Shown one piece after another: positions 16,788 through 25,486 of a stretch of DNA of 55,883 bases. Each line of letters opens with the position of its first letter. The first letter of the stretch is position 1. The stretch covers positions 1 to 55,883 of the forward strand of contig NZ_JAENRY010000071.1 in NCBI RefSeq assembly GCF_016612545.1, written 5' to 3'. A program made the translations under genes and the position numbers. The DNA is from Streptomyces sp. MBT65 (GTDB lineage: Bacteria > Actinomycetota > Actinomycetes > Streptomycetales > Streptomycetaceae). The notes under the pieces were generated by a model, which was not told the DNA's origin, searched no databases, and worked only from the letters and a program-made list of their open reading frames with translations.

Positions 16788-17854
16788 CACTGACCGATCT
16801 CCTCCCTCATCCGATCGTGCAGGCCCCGATGGCGGGCGGTGTCTCCGTCCCGCGCCTCGCGGCCGCCGTGACCGAGGCCGGCGGGCTGGGATTCCTCGCC
16901 GCCGGGTACAAGACGGCCGACGGCATGTACCAGGAGATCAAGCAACTGCGGAGTCTGACGTCCCGTCCCTTCGGTGTGAACCTCTTCATGCCGCAGCCCG
17001 AGTACGCGGACAAGGCGGCCGTCGACGTCTACGCCCACCAGCTGGCCGGCGAGGCCACCTGGTACGAGACGGAGCTCGGCGACCCGGACAGCGGCCGCGA
17101 GGACGGCTACGACGCCAAACTGTCCGTCCTGCTCGACAACCCGGTGTCCTTCGCCTCCTTCCACTTCGGTGTCCCGACACCCGAGGTGCTGGAGTCGCTG
17201 CGCCGGGCCGGCACCTTCACCCTCGTCACCGTCACCACCGTCGAGGAGGCCCTCGCCGTGGAGCGGGCCGGTGCCGACGCGGTGATCGCGCAGGGCGTCG
17301 AGGCCGGCGGCCACCAGGGCACCCACCGCGACCTCCCGGAGAACGACGGCGCCGGTGTCGGCCTGCTCTCCCTCGTCGCCCAGATCCGCGAGACCGTGAG
17401 CCTCCCGATCGTCGCCGCCGGCGGTCTGATGCGCGGCAGCCAGATCGCCGCGGCCCTCGCCGCGGGCGCGAGCGCGGCCCAGCTCGGCACGGCATTCCTC
17501 ACCACCCCGGAGTCCGGCGCCCACGCCCTGCACAAGCAGGCGCTCACCAACCCCCTGTTCACGCGCACCGAGTTGACCCGCGCCTTCTCCGGCCGCCCGG
17601 CCCGCGGCCTGGTCAACCGTTTCATGCGCGAGCACGGCCCCTACGCCCCCGCCGCGTACCCGGAGATCCACCACCTGACCTCCCCGCTCCGCAAGCAGGC
17701 CGCCGCGTCCGGCGACCCGCAGGGCATGGCCCTGTGGGCCGGACAGGGCCACCGCATGGCCCGCGAACTGCCGGCCGGCCAACTGGTCGAGGTCCTGGCC
17801 GCCGAACTGGCCACCGCCCGGACAGCGTTGTCGACCGGGGACAACCTCCGATGA
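16778..17854 (+). CDS. Nitronate monooxygenase / 2-nitropropane dioxygenase family
   Basis: FMN-dependent TIM-barrel enzyme of 358 residues that oxidises alkyl nitronates such as propionate-3-nitronate. Family motifs are PIVQAPMAGGVSVPRLAAAVTEAGGLGFL, PFGVNLFMPQ, GVEAGGHQGTH (with the typical His) and IVAAGGLMRG...LAAGASAAQLGTAFL. The stop overlaps the rsmE start (ATGA). The start codon sits in a 13-bp inverted repeat, and the GGAGG lies 17 nt upstream, too far for normal use, so initiation may be unusual or regulated. Confidence 0.9.
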   Translation: MSSALTDLLPHPIVQAPMAGGVSVPRLAAAVTEAGGLGFLAAGYKTADGMYQEIKQLRSLTSRPFGVNLFMPQPEYADKAAVDVYAHQLAGEATWYETELGDPDSGREDGYDAKLSVLLDNPVSFASFHFGVPTPEVLESLRRAGTFTLVTVTTVEEALAVERAGADAVIAQGVEAGGHQGTHRDLPENDGAGVGLLSLVAQIRETVSLPIVAAGGLMRGSQIAAALAAGASAAQLGTAFLTTPESGAHALHKQALTNPLFTRTELTRAFSGRPARGLVNRFMREHGPYAPAAYPEIHHLTSPLRKQAAASGDPQGMALWAGQGHRMARELPAGQLVEVLAAELATARTALSTGDNLR

Positions 17855-18603
17855 CCGCCCCGGTGTTCATCGTCGAGTCCCTGGCGGGCGTGGGCCCCGG
17901 CTCCGTCGCCGAGGTGACCGGACCCGAGGGACGACACGCCGTTTCGGTACGACGGCTTCAGCCCGGCGAGGACGTCGTGCTCACGGACGGACAGGGCCGG
18001 GGCGCCGCCGGGGTGGTCCTCAGGGCCGAGGGCAAGGACCGCCTGATCGTCGAACTCCACGCGTTCCCCGCCGAGTCGGAGCCCAGCCCCCGCATCACCG
18101 TCGTCCAGGCCCTCCCCAAGGGCGACCGCGGCGAGCTGGCCGTGGAGACGATGACCGAGACCGGAGTCGACGCCATCGTCCCCTGGGCCGCCGCCCGTTG
18201 CATCACGCAGTGGAAGGGCGAGCGGGGCCTCAAGGCCCTCGCGAAATGGCGGGCCACCGCGCGCGAGGCCGGCAAGCAGTCCCGCCGGCTGCGCTTCCCG
18301 GAGGTCGCGGACGCGGCAACGACCAAGCAGGTTGCGGCACTTCTGGCCAAAGCCGACTTCGCCGCCGTCCTCCACGAGGACCGCGACTACGGCAGCGAGC
18401 CCCTCGCCACCGCCGAACTCCCCACCGCGGGCGAGATCGTGCTGGTCGTGGGCCCCGAAGGAGGCGTCTCCCCCGAGGAGTTGAGGCTCTTCGAGGACGC
18501 GGGTGCGAAGGCCTGCCGGCTCGGGCGTAGCGTGCTGCGTACATCGACGGCCGGGACCGCGGCGACCGCCCTGCTCCTGGGTCGTACCGGACGCTGGTCC
18601 TGA
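17851..18603 (+). CDS. rsmE: 16S rRNA (uracil-1498-N3)-methyltransferase RsmE
   Basis: SPOUT-class methyltransferase for U1498 of 16S rRNA; 250 residues. The N-terminal PUA-like domain has VTGPEGRHAVSVRRLQPGEDVVLTDG. The C-terminal trefoil-knot SAM site shows VLVVGPEGGVSPEEL and CRLGRSVLRTSTAGTAAT. The ATG overlaps the stop of the nitronate monooxygenase gene by 4 nt. In most bacteria rsmE follows prmA or a dnaJ gene; here it is separated from dnaJ2 by one gene and a terminator. Confidence 0.94.
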   Translation: MTAPVFIVESLAGVGPGSVAEVTGPEGRHAVSVRRLQPGEDVVLTDGQGRGAAGVVLRAEGKDRLIVELHAFPAESEPSPRITVVQALPKGDRGELAVETMTETGVDAIVPWAAARCITQWKGERGLKALAKWRATAREAGKQSRRLRFPEVADAATTKQVAALLAKADFAAVLHEDRDYGSEPLATAELPTAGEIVLVVGPEGGVSPEELRLFEDAGAKACRLGRSVLRTSTAGTAATALLLGRTGRWS

Positions 18604-18619
18604 ACCAGGGGGAATCGCT

Positions 18620-19012
18620 GTGGAACTCGCCCAAGTACGGCTGCTCGTCACCGACTTCGCCGCCTGCTACCACTTCTACGCCGAAGTCCTCGGCCTGAAG
18701 CCCCAGTCGGGGGCGACCGAGGGACCGTACGAGAAGTTCTCCCCCTCGATCGGCTCGGCAGGGATCGCGCTCCAGGACCGGTCGATGATGGCCCAAGTCC
18801 TCGGCGAACTGGGGGAGTCGGCCACCGGGCACCGCTCGCTCGTGGTGCTGCGGGTCGACGGTCTTGACGAGTACTGCGCGCAGATCATCGCCCGGGGCGC
18901 CGAGCTGCTGCACGGGCCCGCGGCGATGACGGACCGGATGCGGGTCGCCCATCTCAAGGACCCCGAGGGCAATCTGGTGGAGCTTCAGGAGTGGCTGCTG
19001 CTCCGCGGCTGA
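18620..19012 (+). CDS. VOC-family (glyoxalase/bleomycin-resistance fold) protein
   Basis: Single-domain protein of 130 residues. The pattern LAQVRLLVTDFAACYHFYAEVLGL and VAHLKDPEGNLVELQEW marks a VOC metal-binding fold, with the usual C-terminal Glu in NLVELQE. No function can be assigned from the sequence. The GTG at 18620 has AGGGGGA upstream and lies 16 nt after rsmE, so it is the last gene of the NMO-rsmE-VOC operon; a hairpin follows. Confidence 0.88.
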   Translation: MELAQVRLLVTDFAACYHFYAEVLGLKPQSGATEGPYEKFSPSIGSAGIALQDRSMMAQVLGELGESATGHRSLVVLRVDGLDEYCAQIIARGAELLHGPAAMTDRMRVAHLKDPEGNLVELQEWLLLRG

Positions 19013-19017
19013 CGATC

Positions 19018-19045
19018 GTGCGCCGGTACCGCGCCCCCGGCGCAC
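19018..19045 (+). terminator. Terminator hairpin after VOC gene
   Basis: Perfect 9-bp stem GTGCGCCGG / CCGGCGCAC with a 10-nt loop, starting 5 nt after the stop codon. Confidence 0.72.
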
Positions 19046-19099
19046 GGGTGGCCGTATGCGCTCTTCCGTGTGCGCCCTGACGGTGGCAGGCTGCCGTCC

Positions 19100-19660
19100 A
19101 TGGGGGCGTTGAGACAGAACTGGCGTCGGCCGCGCGGCCGGCGGGTGGCCGCCGCGGCGGGGCTCGCGGTGGTGGCCGTGGGCGGGGCCGTCGCGTGCCA
19201 GCCCGGTGACCTCAGTGCGGCGACCGTCGCGTACACCACCGACAAGACGGCGACCGCGGAGCTCAAGCGGGACCATGTGGGCGTGCGCTATCTGACCTGC
19301 ACGGGCAACTACGGCAGCGGCAACAAGGCCTACACGCCCGGGAAGACGCCCTCGCCGACCGAGACCACGGTCGTCAGCGTCGACTGCCAGGGACAGACGG
19401 ACGACAACCGGGACATCACCGTCACCGGCAAGGTCACCCGGGCCGTCGACGGGGCGTGTGTGCGCGGCGACCTGGTCGCCAAGGTCGGCGGCAAGCAGGT
19501 GTTCCACGTGACCGGGCTCGGCGACTGCAACGCGGCGACTCCGTCGTCCGTGTCCAACCCGAACCCGACCCTCACCTACGGCCCGGGACCGACCGTCACG
19601 GTCACCAGGACGATCTGGTGCAAGGGCGACCCGACCTGCTGGCCCGTGGAAGGCAAGTGA
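19100..19660 (+). CDS. Secreted or lipid-anchored protein of unknown function
   Basis: 186 residues. The N-terminus has a basic patch (RRPRGRR) followed by hydrophobic AAAAGLAVVAVGGAVAC, with Cys33 in a weak lipobox (AVAC, Ala rather than Leu at -3), so a lipoprotein or an ordinary exported protein are both possible. The mature part is rich in Thr and Gly, contains further Cys residues (TCTGN, VDCQG, GACVRG, GDCNA, WCKGDPTCW) that could form disulfides, and shows beta-strand character. It is not a family I recognise. ATG 19100 is chosen because the preceding in-frame GTG (19070) would add a non-signal leader. Confidence 0.75.
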   Translation: MGALRQNWRRPRGRRVAAAAGLAVVAVGGAVACQPGDLSAATVAYTTDKTATAELKRDHVGVRYLTCTGNYGSGNKAYTPGKTPSPTETTVVSVDCQGQTDDNRDITVTGKVTRAVDGACVRGDLVAKVGGKQVFHVTGLGDCNAATPSSVSNPNPTLTYGPGPTVTVTRTIWCKGDPTCWPVEGK

Positions 19661-19730
19661 CCGTCCGCCCATAGAGGGCAAGTGATCCAAACCACTGTCG
19701 TCGCAGGCCGCGGCTGCATACGCTGATCAG

Positions 19731-22700
19731 GTGACTCAGCCCTCAGCGTCCGCAGCCCAGGCCGGTCCCCAGGCCTATCTCCGCTTCCCGCACCTGCACG
19801 GCGAGTTGATCGCCTTCACCGCCGAGGACGATGTGTGGCTGGCGTCCCTCGACGGCGGCGGACGGGCCTGGCGGGTCAGCGCGGAGAACGTGCCGGTGTC
19901 CCACCCGCGCATCTCGCCCGACGGCACGACCGTCGCCTGGACCTCCACCCGGGACGGCGCCCCCGAGGTGCACATCGCCCCGGTCGACGGCGGTCCCGCC
20001 AAACGCCTGACGTACTGGGGCAGTTCACGCACCCAGGTCCGCGGCTGGACGGCGGACGGCCAGGTCCTCGCGATCAGCACCCACGGCCAGGCCAACCTCC
20101 GCCGCAGCTGGGCCCGCGCGATCCCGCTGGACGGCGGACCCGCAACCACCCTCCCGTACGGGCCGGTCGGCGATGTGGCCGTAGGCCCCGACGCCACCGT
20201 CCTGCTCTCCGCGCCGATGGGCCGCGAGGCCGCCTGGTGGAAGCGCTACCGGGGCGGCACGGCGGGCAAGTTGTGGATCGACCGCGAGGGCGACGGCGAA
20301 TTCACCCGCCTGCACGAGGAGTTGGACGGCAACATCGAGTACCCGGTGTGGGCGGGGGACCGGATCGCGTTCCTGTCCGATCATGAGGGCACCGGCGCGC
20401 TCTACTCCTCCCTCGCCGACGGCTCCGACCTCCGTCGCCACACACCCCTCGACGGTTTCTACGCCCGCCACGCGTCCGGCGACGGCACCCGGATCGTGTA
20501 CTCCTCGGCCGGTGAACTCTGGCTCCTGGACGACCTGGACGGCGCCGAACCCCGCCGCCTCGACCTCCGGCTCGGCGGCCAGCGCACCGACCAGCAGCCG
20601 TTCCCGGTGTCCGCCGCCCGCTGGTTCGGCTCCGCCTCGCCCGACCACACCGCGCGCGGCAGCGCGGTCGCCGTCCGCGGCACCGTTCACTGGGTGACCC
20701 ACCGCTCCGGCCCGGCCCGCGCGCTCGCCGCCACCCCCGGCGTACGGGCCCGGCTGCCCCACACCTTCCGCGCCGACGGCGAGGAGTGGGTGGTGTGGGT
20801 GACGGACGCCGAGGGCGACGACGCCCTGGAGTTCGCCCCCGCCACCGGCCTCGCCCCCGGCGCCACCCCGCGCAGACTCGCCGCCGGACAGCTCGGCCGC
20901 GTCCTCGCCCTCACCGTGGCCCCCGACGGCGGCCGGGTCGCCGTGGCCGCGCACGACGGCCGCGTCCTCCTCGTCGAGCGCGAGACCGGCGAGGTCCGCG
21001 AGGTCGACCGCAGCGAGGACGGCGACGCCTCGGGCCTCTCCTTCTCCCCGGACTCCGCCTGGCTCGCCTGGTCGCACCCCGGCCCGCGCCCGCTGCGCCA
21101 GCTCAAGCTCGCCAACACCACCGACCTGTCGGTCACCGAGGCGACCCCGCTCCGCTTCCAGGACTACGCCCCCGCCTTCACCCTCGACGGCAAGCACCTG
21201 GTCTTCCTCTCCACCCGCTCCTTCGACCCGGTCTACGACGAGCACGTCTTCGACCTCGCCTTCGTGGTCGGCGACCGCCCGCACCTGATCACCCTCGCCG
21301 CGACCACCCCGTCCCCCTTCGGACCGCAGCGGCACGGCCGCCCCTTCGAGGCCCCGGACAAGGACGAGACCCCCGACAGCGAGGGCCGCCCCACCACCCG
21401 GGTCGACCTCGAAGGCCTGTCCGACCGCATCGTCGCGTTCCCCGTCGAGGCCGGCCGCTACTCCAACCTGCGCGCGGCCAAGGACGGCGTCCTGTGGCTG
21501 CGCCACCCGGTGCAGGGAGTCCTCGGCGCCACCCGTGCGACCCCCGAAGACCCCGACCCCAAAACGGAGTTGGAGCGCTACGACCTCGCCCAGCAGCGCA
21601 TCGAGCACCTCGCCGGGGACGCCGACCACTTCGAGGTCAGCGGCGACGGCAAACGCGTCCTGCTCTGGACGGACCACAAACTGCGCGTCGTCCCCAGCGA
21701 CCGCCGCGCCTCGGGCTCGGACGACGACGACAGCGACTCGAACATCAACGTCGACCTGTCCCGCATCCGCCAGACCGTCGACCCGGCCGCCGAGTGGCGG
21801 CAGATGTTCGACGAGACCGGCCGCATCATGCGGGACAACTTCTGGCGCGCCGACATGAGCGGCGTCGACTGGGCCGGAGTCCTCGACCGCTACCGCCCGA
21901 CCCTCGACCGCCTCGCCACCCACGACGACCTCGTCGACCTCCTCTGGGAGGTGCACGGCGAACTCGGCACCTCGCACGCCTACGTCACCCCGCGCGGCGG
22001 CCACGGCCACGGCGAGCGCCAGGGACTGCTCGGCGCGGACATCTCCCGTCACGAGGACGGCAGTTGGCGCATCGACCGCATCCTGCCCTCCGAGACCTCC
22101 GACCCCGCCGCCCGTGCCCCGCTGGCCGCCCCCGGCGTCGCCGTCCGCGCGGGCGACGCGATCCTCGCGGTGGCCGGACAGCCCGTGGACCCGGTCACCG
22201 GCCCGGCCCCCCTCCTCATCGGCACGGCGGGCAAACCGATCGAGCTGACCATCTCCCCGGCCGGCGGCGGAGACCCCCGGCACGCGGTCGTCGTCCCCCT
22301 CGCGGACGAGGAACCGCTCTACTACCACGCCTGGGTCGCCGACCGCCGCGCCTACGTCCACGAGAAGTCCGGCGGCCGCCTCGGCTACCTCCACGTCCCC
22401 GACATGCAGGCCCCCGGCTGGGCCCAGATCCACCGAGACCTCCGCGTGGAGGTGGCCCGAGAGGGCCTGGTGGTGGACGTCCGCTACAACCGGGGCGGCC
22501 ACACCTCGCAGTTGGTGGTCGAAAAACTGGCCCGCCGCATCGTCGGCTGGGACCTCCCGCGCGGCATGCGACCCTACAGCTACCCCGAGGACGCCCCGCG
22601 CGGCCCGGTCGTGGCCGTGGCCAACGAGTTCTCCGGCTCGGACGGCGACATCGTCAACGCGGCGATCAAGGCGCTGGGCATCGGTCCGGTGGTCGGTACG

Positions 22701-22964
22701 CGTACGTGGGGCGGGGTGATCGGCATCGACAGCAGGTACCGGTTGGTCGACGGCACACTCATCACCCAGCCCAAGTACGCGTTCTGGCTTGAGGGTTACG
22801 GCTGGGGAGTCGAGAACCACGGGGTGGATCCGGACGTAGAGGTGGTGCAGAGGCCTCAGGATTATGCGGCGGGAAGGGACACCCAGCTGGACGAGGCAAT
22901 CAGGCTGGCACTAGAGGCGCTGGAGACCAGTCCGGCAAAAACACCGCCCGGCTTGCCTACCTGA
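19731..22964 (+). CDS. Tricorn-type protease (S41 family)
   Basis: Large cytoplasmic protease of 1077 residues that in archaea degrades proteasome products to small peptides. The first ~690 residues are two beta-propellers with repeated WD-like strands. A mixed domain, a PDZ domain and the S41 core follow. The tricorn catalytic residues are recognisable: Ser748-His749 (LGTSHAYV), Ser970-Asp971 (NEFSGSDGD) and Glu1028 (GWGVENHGVDPD). Length matches Thermoplasma tricorn (1071). The start is a GTG with a weak ribosome site, and the gene stands alone between two terminator or repeat regions. Actinomycetes, which also have 20S proteasomes, commonly encode tricorn. Confidence 0.94.
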   Translation: MTQPSASAAQAGPQAYLRFPHLHGELIAFTAEDDVWLASLDGGGRAWRVSAENVPVSHPRISPDGTTVAWTSTRDGAPEVHIAPVDGGPAKRLTYWGSSRTQVRGWTADGQVLAISTHGQANLRRSWARAIPLDGGPATTLPYGPVGDVAVGPDATVLLSAPMGREAAWWKRYRGGTAGKLWIDREGDGEFTRLHEELDGNIEYPVWAGDRIAFLSDHEGTGALYSSLADGSDLRRHTPLDGFYARHASGDGTRIVYSSAGELWLLDDLDGAEPRRLDLRLGGQRTDQQPFPVSAARWFGSASPDHTARGSAVAVRGTVHWVTHRSGPARALAATPGVRARLPHTFRADGEEWVVWVTDAEGDDALEFAPATGLAPGATPRRLAAGQLGRVLALTVAPDGGRVAVAAHDGRVLLVERETGEVREVDRSEDGDASGLSFSPDSAWLAWSHPGPRPLRQLKLANTTDLSVTEATPLRFQDYAPAFTLDGKHLVFLSTRSFDPVYDEHVFDLAFVVGDRPHLITLAATTPSPFGPQRHGRPFEAPDKDETPDSEGRPTTRVDLEGLSDRIVAFPVEAGRYSNLRAAKDGVLWLRHPVQGVLGATRATPEDPDPKTELERYDLAQQRIEHLAGDADHFEVSGDGKRVLLWTDHKLRVVPSDRRASGSDDDDSDSNINVDLSRIRQTVDPAAEWRQMFDETGRIMRDNFWRADMSGVDWAGVLDRYRPTLDRLATHDDLVDLLWEVHGELGTSHAYVTPRGGHGHGERQGLLGADISRHEDGSWRIDRILPSETSDPAARAPLAAPGVAVRAGDAILAVAGQPVDPVTGPAPLLIGTAGKPIELTISPAGGGDPRHAVVVPLADEEPLYYHAWVADRRAYVHEKSGGRLGYLHVPDMQAPGWAQIHRDLRVEVAREGLVVDVRYNRGGHTSQLVVEKLARRIVGWDLPRGMRPYSYPEDAPRGPVVAVANEFSGSDGDIVNAAIKALGIGPVVGTRTWGGVIGIDSRYRLVDGTLITQPKYAFWLEGYGWGVENHGVDPDVEVVQRPQDYAAGRDTQLDEAIRLALEALETSPAKTPPGLPT

Positions 22965-23008
22965 GGGGCGCGCGGCTATATCGACGTGCGGCTCCGCCGC
23001 GTGGGCGC
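22965..23008. repeat. Dispersed intergenic repeat, copy 2 of 2
   Basis: Same core as 4181-4224 (TGCGGCTCCGCCGCGTGGGC), again immediately after a stop codon and in the same orientation. It is continued by CCAGCCACGACGG-like sequence common in Streptomyces intergenic repeats. Confidence 0.75.
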
Positions 23009-23085
23009 AACCAGCCACGACGGCGCCGCACCCGACGACGATACGATGCCCGCGTAAAACACCCCACGCCTCGGAGGGAACCCAC

Positions 23086-23439
23086 ATGTCAGGGGAACCA
23101 CAGGACGACTGCCTGTTCTGCAAGATCGTCGAGGGCCACATCCCGGCAACGATCGTCCGCGAAACAGCCACGACCGTCGCGTTCCGGGACATCAACCCCC
23201 AGGCCCCGACCCACGTCCTGGTGATCCCCCGCGTCCACTACGCCGACGCCGCCTCCCTGGCCACCGCCGAACCCACCATCGCCGCCGACGTCCTCCGCGA
23301 GGCCGGCGAGGTGGCGACGGACGAGAAGCTCGACAGCTACCGCGTCATCTTCAACACCGGCACCGGCGTGGGCCAGACCGTGTTCCACGCCCACGCCCAT
23401 GTCATGGGCGGCCGCGGCATGCAGTGGCCGCCCGGATAA
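23086..23439 (+). CDS. HIT-family (histidine triad) nucleotide hydrolase
   Basis: 117-residue HINT-type protein that hydrolyses phosphoramidates such as AMP-lysine. Zinc-type Cys9-x-x-Cys12 is at the start (CLFCKIVEG). The core is AFRDINPQAPTHVLVIPRVH, and the histidine triad is His101, His103 and His105 (VFHAHAHVMGG). A GGAGGG ribosome site lies in front of ATG 23086. The RNase Z gene begins 10 nt after the stop and is co-transcribed. Confidence 0.93.
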   Translation: MSGEPQDDCLFCKIVEGHIPATIVRETATTVAFRDINPQAPTHVLVIPRVHYADAASLATAEPTIAADVLREAGEVATDEKLDSYRVIFNTGTGVGQTVFHAHAHVMGGRGMQWPPG

Positions 23440-23449
23440 CCAATTCACC

Positions 23450-24355
23450 ATGTCCGTACGCGAATTGGTGGTCCTCGGCACCGCCAGCCAGGTCCCCACC
23501 CGGCACCGGAACCACAACGGCTACCTCCTCCGCTGGGACGGCGAGGGCATCCTCTTCGACCCCGGCGAGGGCACCCAGCGCCAGATGCTGCGCGCCGGGG
23601 TCGCCGCGCACGACCTCAACCGGATCTGCGTCACGCACTTCCACGGCGACCACTCCCTCGGCCTCGCGGGCGTCATCCAGCGCATCAACCTGGACCGCGT
23701 CCCGCACCCGATCACGGCCCACTACCCGAAGTCCGGCCAGCGCTTCTTCGACCGCCTGCGCTATGCCACGGCGTACCGCGAGACGGTCGGCATCACGGAG
23801 TCCCCGGTGTCGGCGGACGGAGTGATCGCCACCACCGGGAACTACACCCTGGAGACCCGCAAGCTCTCCCACCCCGTCGAGTCCTACGGCTACCGCCTCA
23901 CCGAACCCGACGGCCGCCGCATGCTCCCCGACCGCCTCGCCGCGCACGGCATCAAGGGCCCGGACGTGGGCCGCATCCAGCGCGAGGGCACGGTCGACGG
24001 CGTCACGCTGGACGAGGTCAGCGAGATGCGACGAGGCCAGCGTTTCGCGTTCGTCATGGACACCCGCCTCTGTGACGGAGTGCACGCCCTCGCGGAGGGC
24101 TGCGACCTGCTGGCGATCGAGTCGACGTTCCTCGACGAGGACGAGCAACTGGCCGTAGATCATGGCCACTTGACGGCCGGACAAGCGGCCCGGGTGGCGC
24201 AGGAGGCCGGTGTCCGCCACCTGGTCCTCACCCACTTCAGCCAGCGCTACTCCGAGCCGGAGGAGTTCGAGCGGCAGGCACGCGCCGCGGGCTTCGAGGG
24301 GGAGCTGACCGTGGCGCACGATCTACTCAGGGTGCCGGTTCCGAAACGGCGATAA
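23450..24355 (+). CDS. rnz: Ribonuclease Z-like MBL nuclease
   Basis: About 301 residues, the length of short-form RNase Z (ElaC). Motif I is VLGTASQVPTRHRN, the Gly-rich FDPGEGTQRQM is typical of RNase Z, and the zinc site is His63, His65, Asp67, His68 (VTHFHGDHSLG). Later motifs are the Asp in FVMDTRLCD, GHLTAGQAA and LTHFSQRY. It should process tRNA 3' ends in the cytoplasm. ATG 23450 lies 10 nt after the HIT gene; it has no strong ribosome site, which suggests translational coupling. Confidence 0.9.
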   Translation: MSVRELVVLGTASQVPTRHRNHNGYLLRWDGEGILFDPGEGTQRQMLRAGVAAHDLNRICVTHFHGDHSLGLAGVIQRINLDRVPHPITAHYPKSGQRFFDRLRYATAYRETVGITESPVSADGVIATTGNYTLETRKLSHPVESYGYRLTEPDGRRMLPDRLAAHGIKGPDVGRIQREGTVDGVTLDEVSEMRRGQRFAFVMDTRLCDGVHALAEGCDLLAIESTFLDEDEQLAVDHGHLTAGQAARVAQEAGVRHLVLTHFSQRYSEPEEFERQARAAGFEGELTVAHDLLRVPVPKRR

Positions 24356-24375
24356 AACACCCGTACGATACTTCG

Positions 24376-25365
24376 ATGCCCATTCCCAAAGCCGAACTGC
24401 ACCTGCACATCGAAGGCACCCTGGAGCCCGAGCTGGCCTTCGCCCTCGCCGCCCGCAACGGCGTCGAGCTGCCGTACGCGGACACCGAGGACCTCCGCAA
24501 GGCGTACCTCTTCGAGGATCTCCAGTCCTTCCTGAACCTCTACTACGAGCTGATGGCCGTCCTGCGCACCGAGCGGGATTTCGAGGACCTCGTCAACGCC
24601 TACCTGGCCCGGGCCGCCGCGCAGGGCGTGCGGCACGCGGAGATCTTCTTCGACCCGCAGGCGCACCTCGCGCGGGGCGTGGACATGGCCACGGTGGTGG
24701 AGGGTCTGTGGCGGGCGCTCGGCGACAGCGAGACCAACCACGGCGTCTCGACCCGGCTGATCATGTGCTTCCTGCGCGACGAGTCCGCCGACTCGGCCAT
24801 GGAGACCCTGGAAGCGGCGAAGCCGTACCTCCACCGGATCACCGGCATCGGCCTCGACTCGGCCGAGGTCGGCCACCCGCCGGTGAAGTTCCGCGAGGTG
24901 TACGAGGCCGCCGCCGCGCTGGGCCTACGACGGGTCGCGCACGCCGGTGAGGAGGGCCCGCCGGCCTACATCACCGAGGCGCTCGACGTGCTCGGCGTCG
25001 AGCGCGTCGACCACGGCCTGCGCTGCATGGAGGACGCGGAGCTGGTCGCCCGCCTGGTCCGGGACCGCATCCCGCTGACCCTCTGCCCGCTGTCGAACGT
25101 CCGGCTGCGCGCGGTGGACGTCCTGGCCGAGCACCCGCTCCCCGCCATGCTCGACGCGGGCCTGCTCTGCACGGTCAACTCCGACGACCCGGCCTACTTC
25201 GGCGGCTACGCGGGCGACAACTTCGACGCGATCCGCGAGGCACTGCACCTGACCGAGGACCGGCTGCGCGAACTGGCCCGCAACTCCTTCGTCGCGTCCT
25301 TCCTGGAGGACGACGAGGAGCGCCGGGCCCGGTATCTCGCCGAGGTCGAGGCGTACGTCTTCTAG
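24376..25365 (+). CDS. Adenine deaminase (AAH1-type, adenosine deaminase superfamily)
   Basis: Zinc deaminase of 329 residues. Metal ligands are His9 and His11 (KAELHLHIEGTLEPEL), His189 (VAHAGEEGPP) and Asp in NSDDPAYFGGY; VDHGLR supplies another catalytic His. The signatures IEGTLEPEL, FFDPQAH, GLDSAEVGHPPVKF and NSDDPAYFGGY match the fungal/bacterial AAH1-type adenine deaminase subgroup better than classical adenosine deaminase, so I favour adenine to hypoxanthine (purine salvage). The start is 20 nt after rnz, so this is the third gene of the HIT-rnz operon. Generic annotation as adenosine deaminase would be common. Confidence 0.88.
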   Translation: MPIPKAELHLHIEGTLEPELAFALAARNGVELPYADTEDLRKAYLFEDLQSFLNLYYELMAVLRTERDFEDLVNAYLARAAAQGVRHAEIFFDPQAHLARGVDMATVVEGLWRALGDSETNHGVSTRLIMCFLRDESADSAMETLEAAKPYLHRITGIGLDSAEVGHPPVKFREVYEAAAALGLRRVAHAGEEGPPAYITEALDVLGVERVDHGLRCMEDAELVARLVRDRIPLTLCPLSNVRLRAVDVLAEHPLPAMLDAGLLCTVNSDDPAYFGGYAGDNFDAIREALHLTEDRLRELARNSFVASFLEDDEERRARYLAEVEAYVF

Positions 25366-25465
25366 TCGCTGCCGGTCGACGCACCCCCAACTGCCCCGGG
25401 AAATCGGCCGATTGAGGTCGGCCGAAGTCTTTTGCCGCCCCTTGGCAAACAACTGAAGATCGCAT

Positions 25466-25484
25466 TTGGGTTTGCTTTACCTAG
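25466..25484 (+). promoter_or_regulatory. Iron-box-like site (DmdR/IdeR type)
   Basis: TTGGGTTTGCTTTACCTAG matches the actinobacterial iron-box consensus TTAGGTTAGGCTNACCTAA at about 14 of 19 positions. It lies directly before the remnant of a surface-protein gene. The site suggests the intact ancestor was iron-repressed. Confidence 0.5.
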
Positions 25485-25486
25485 GT

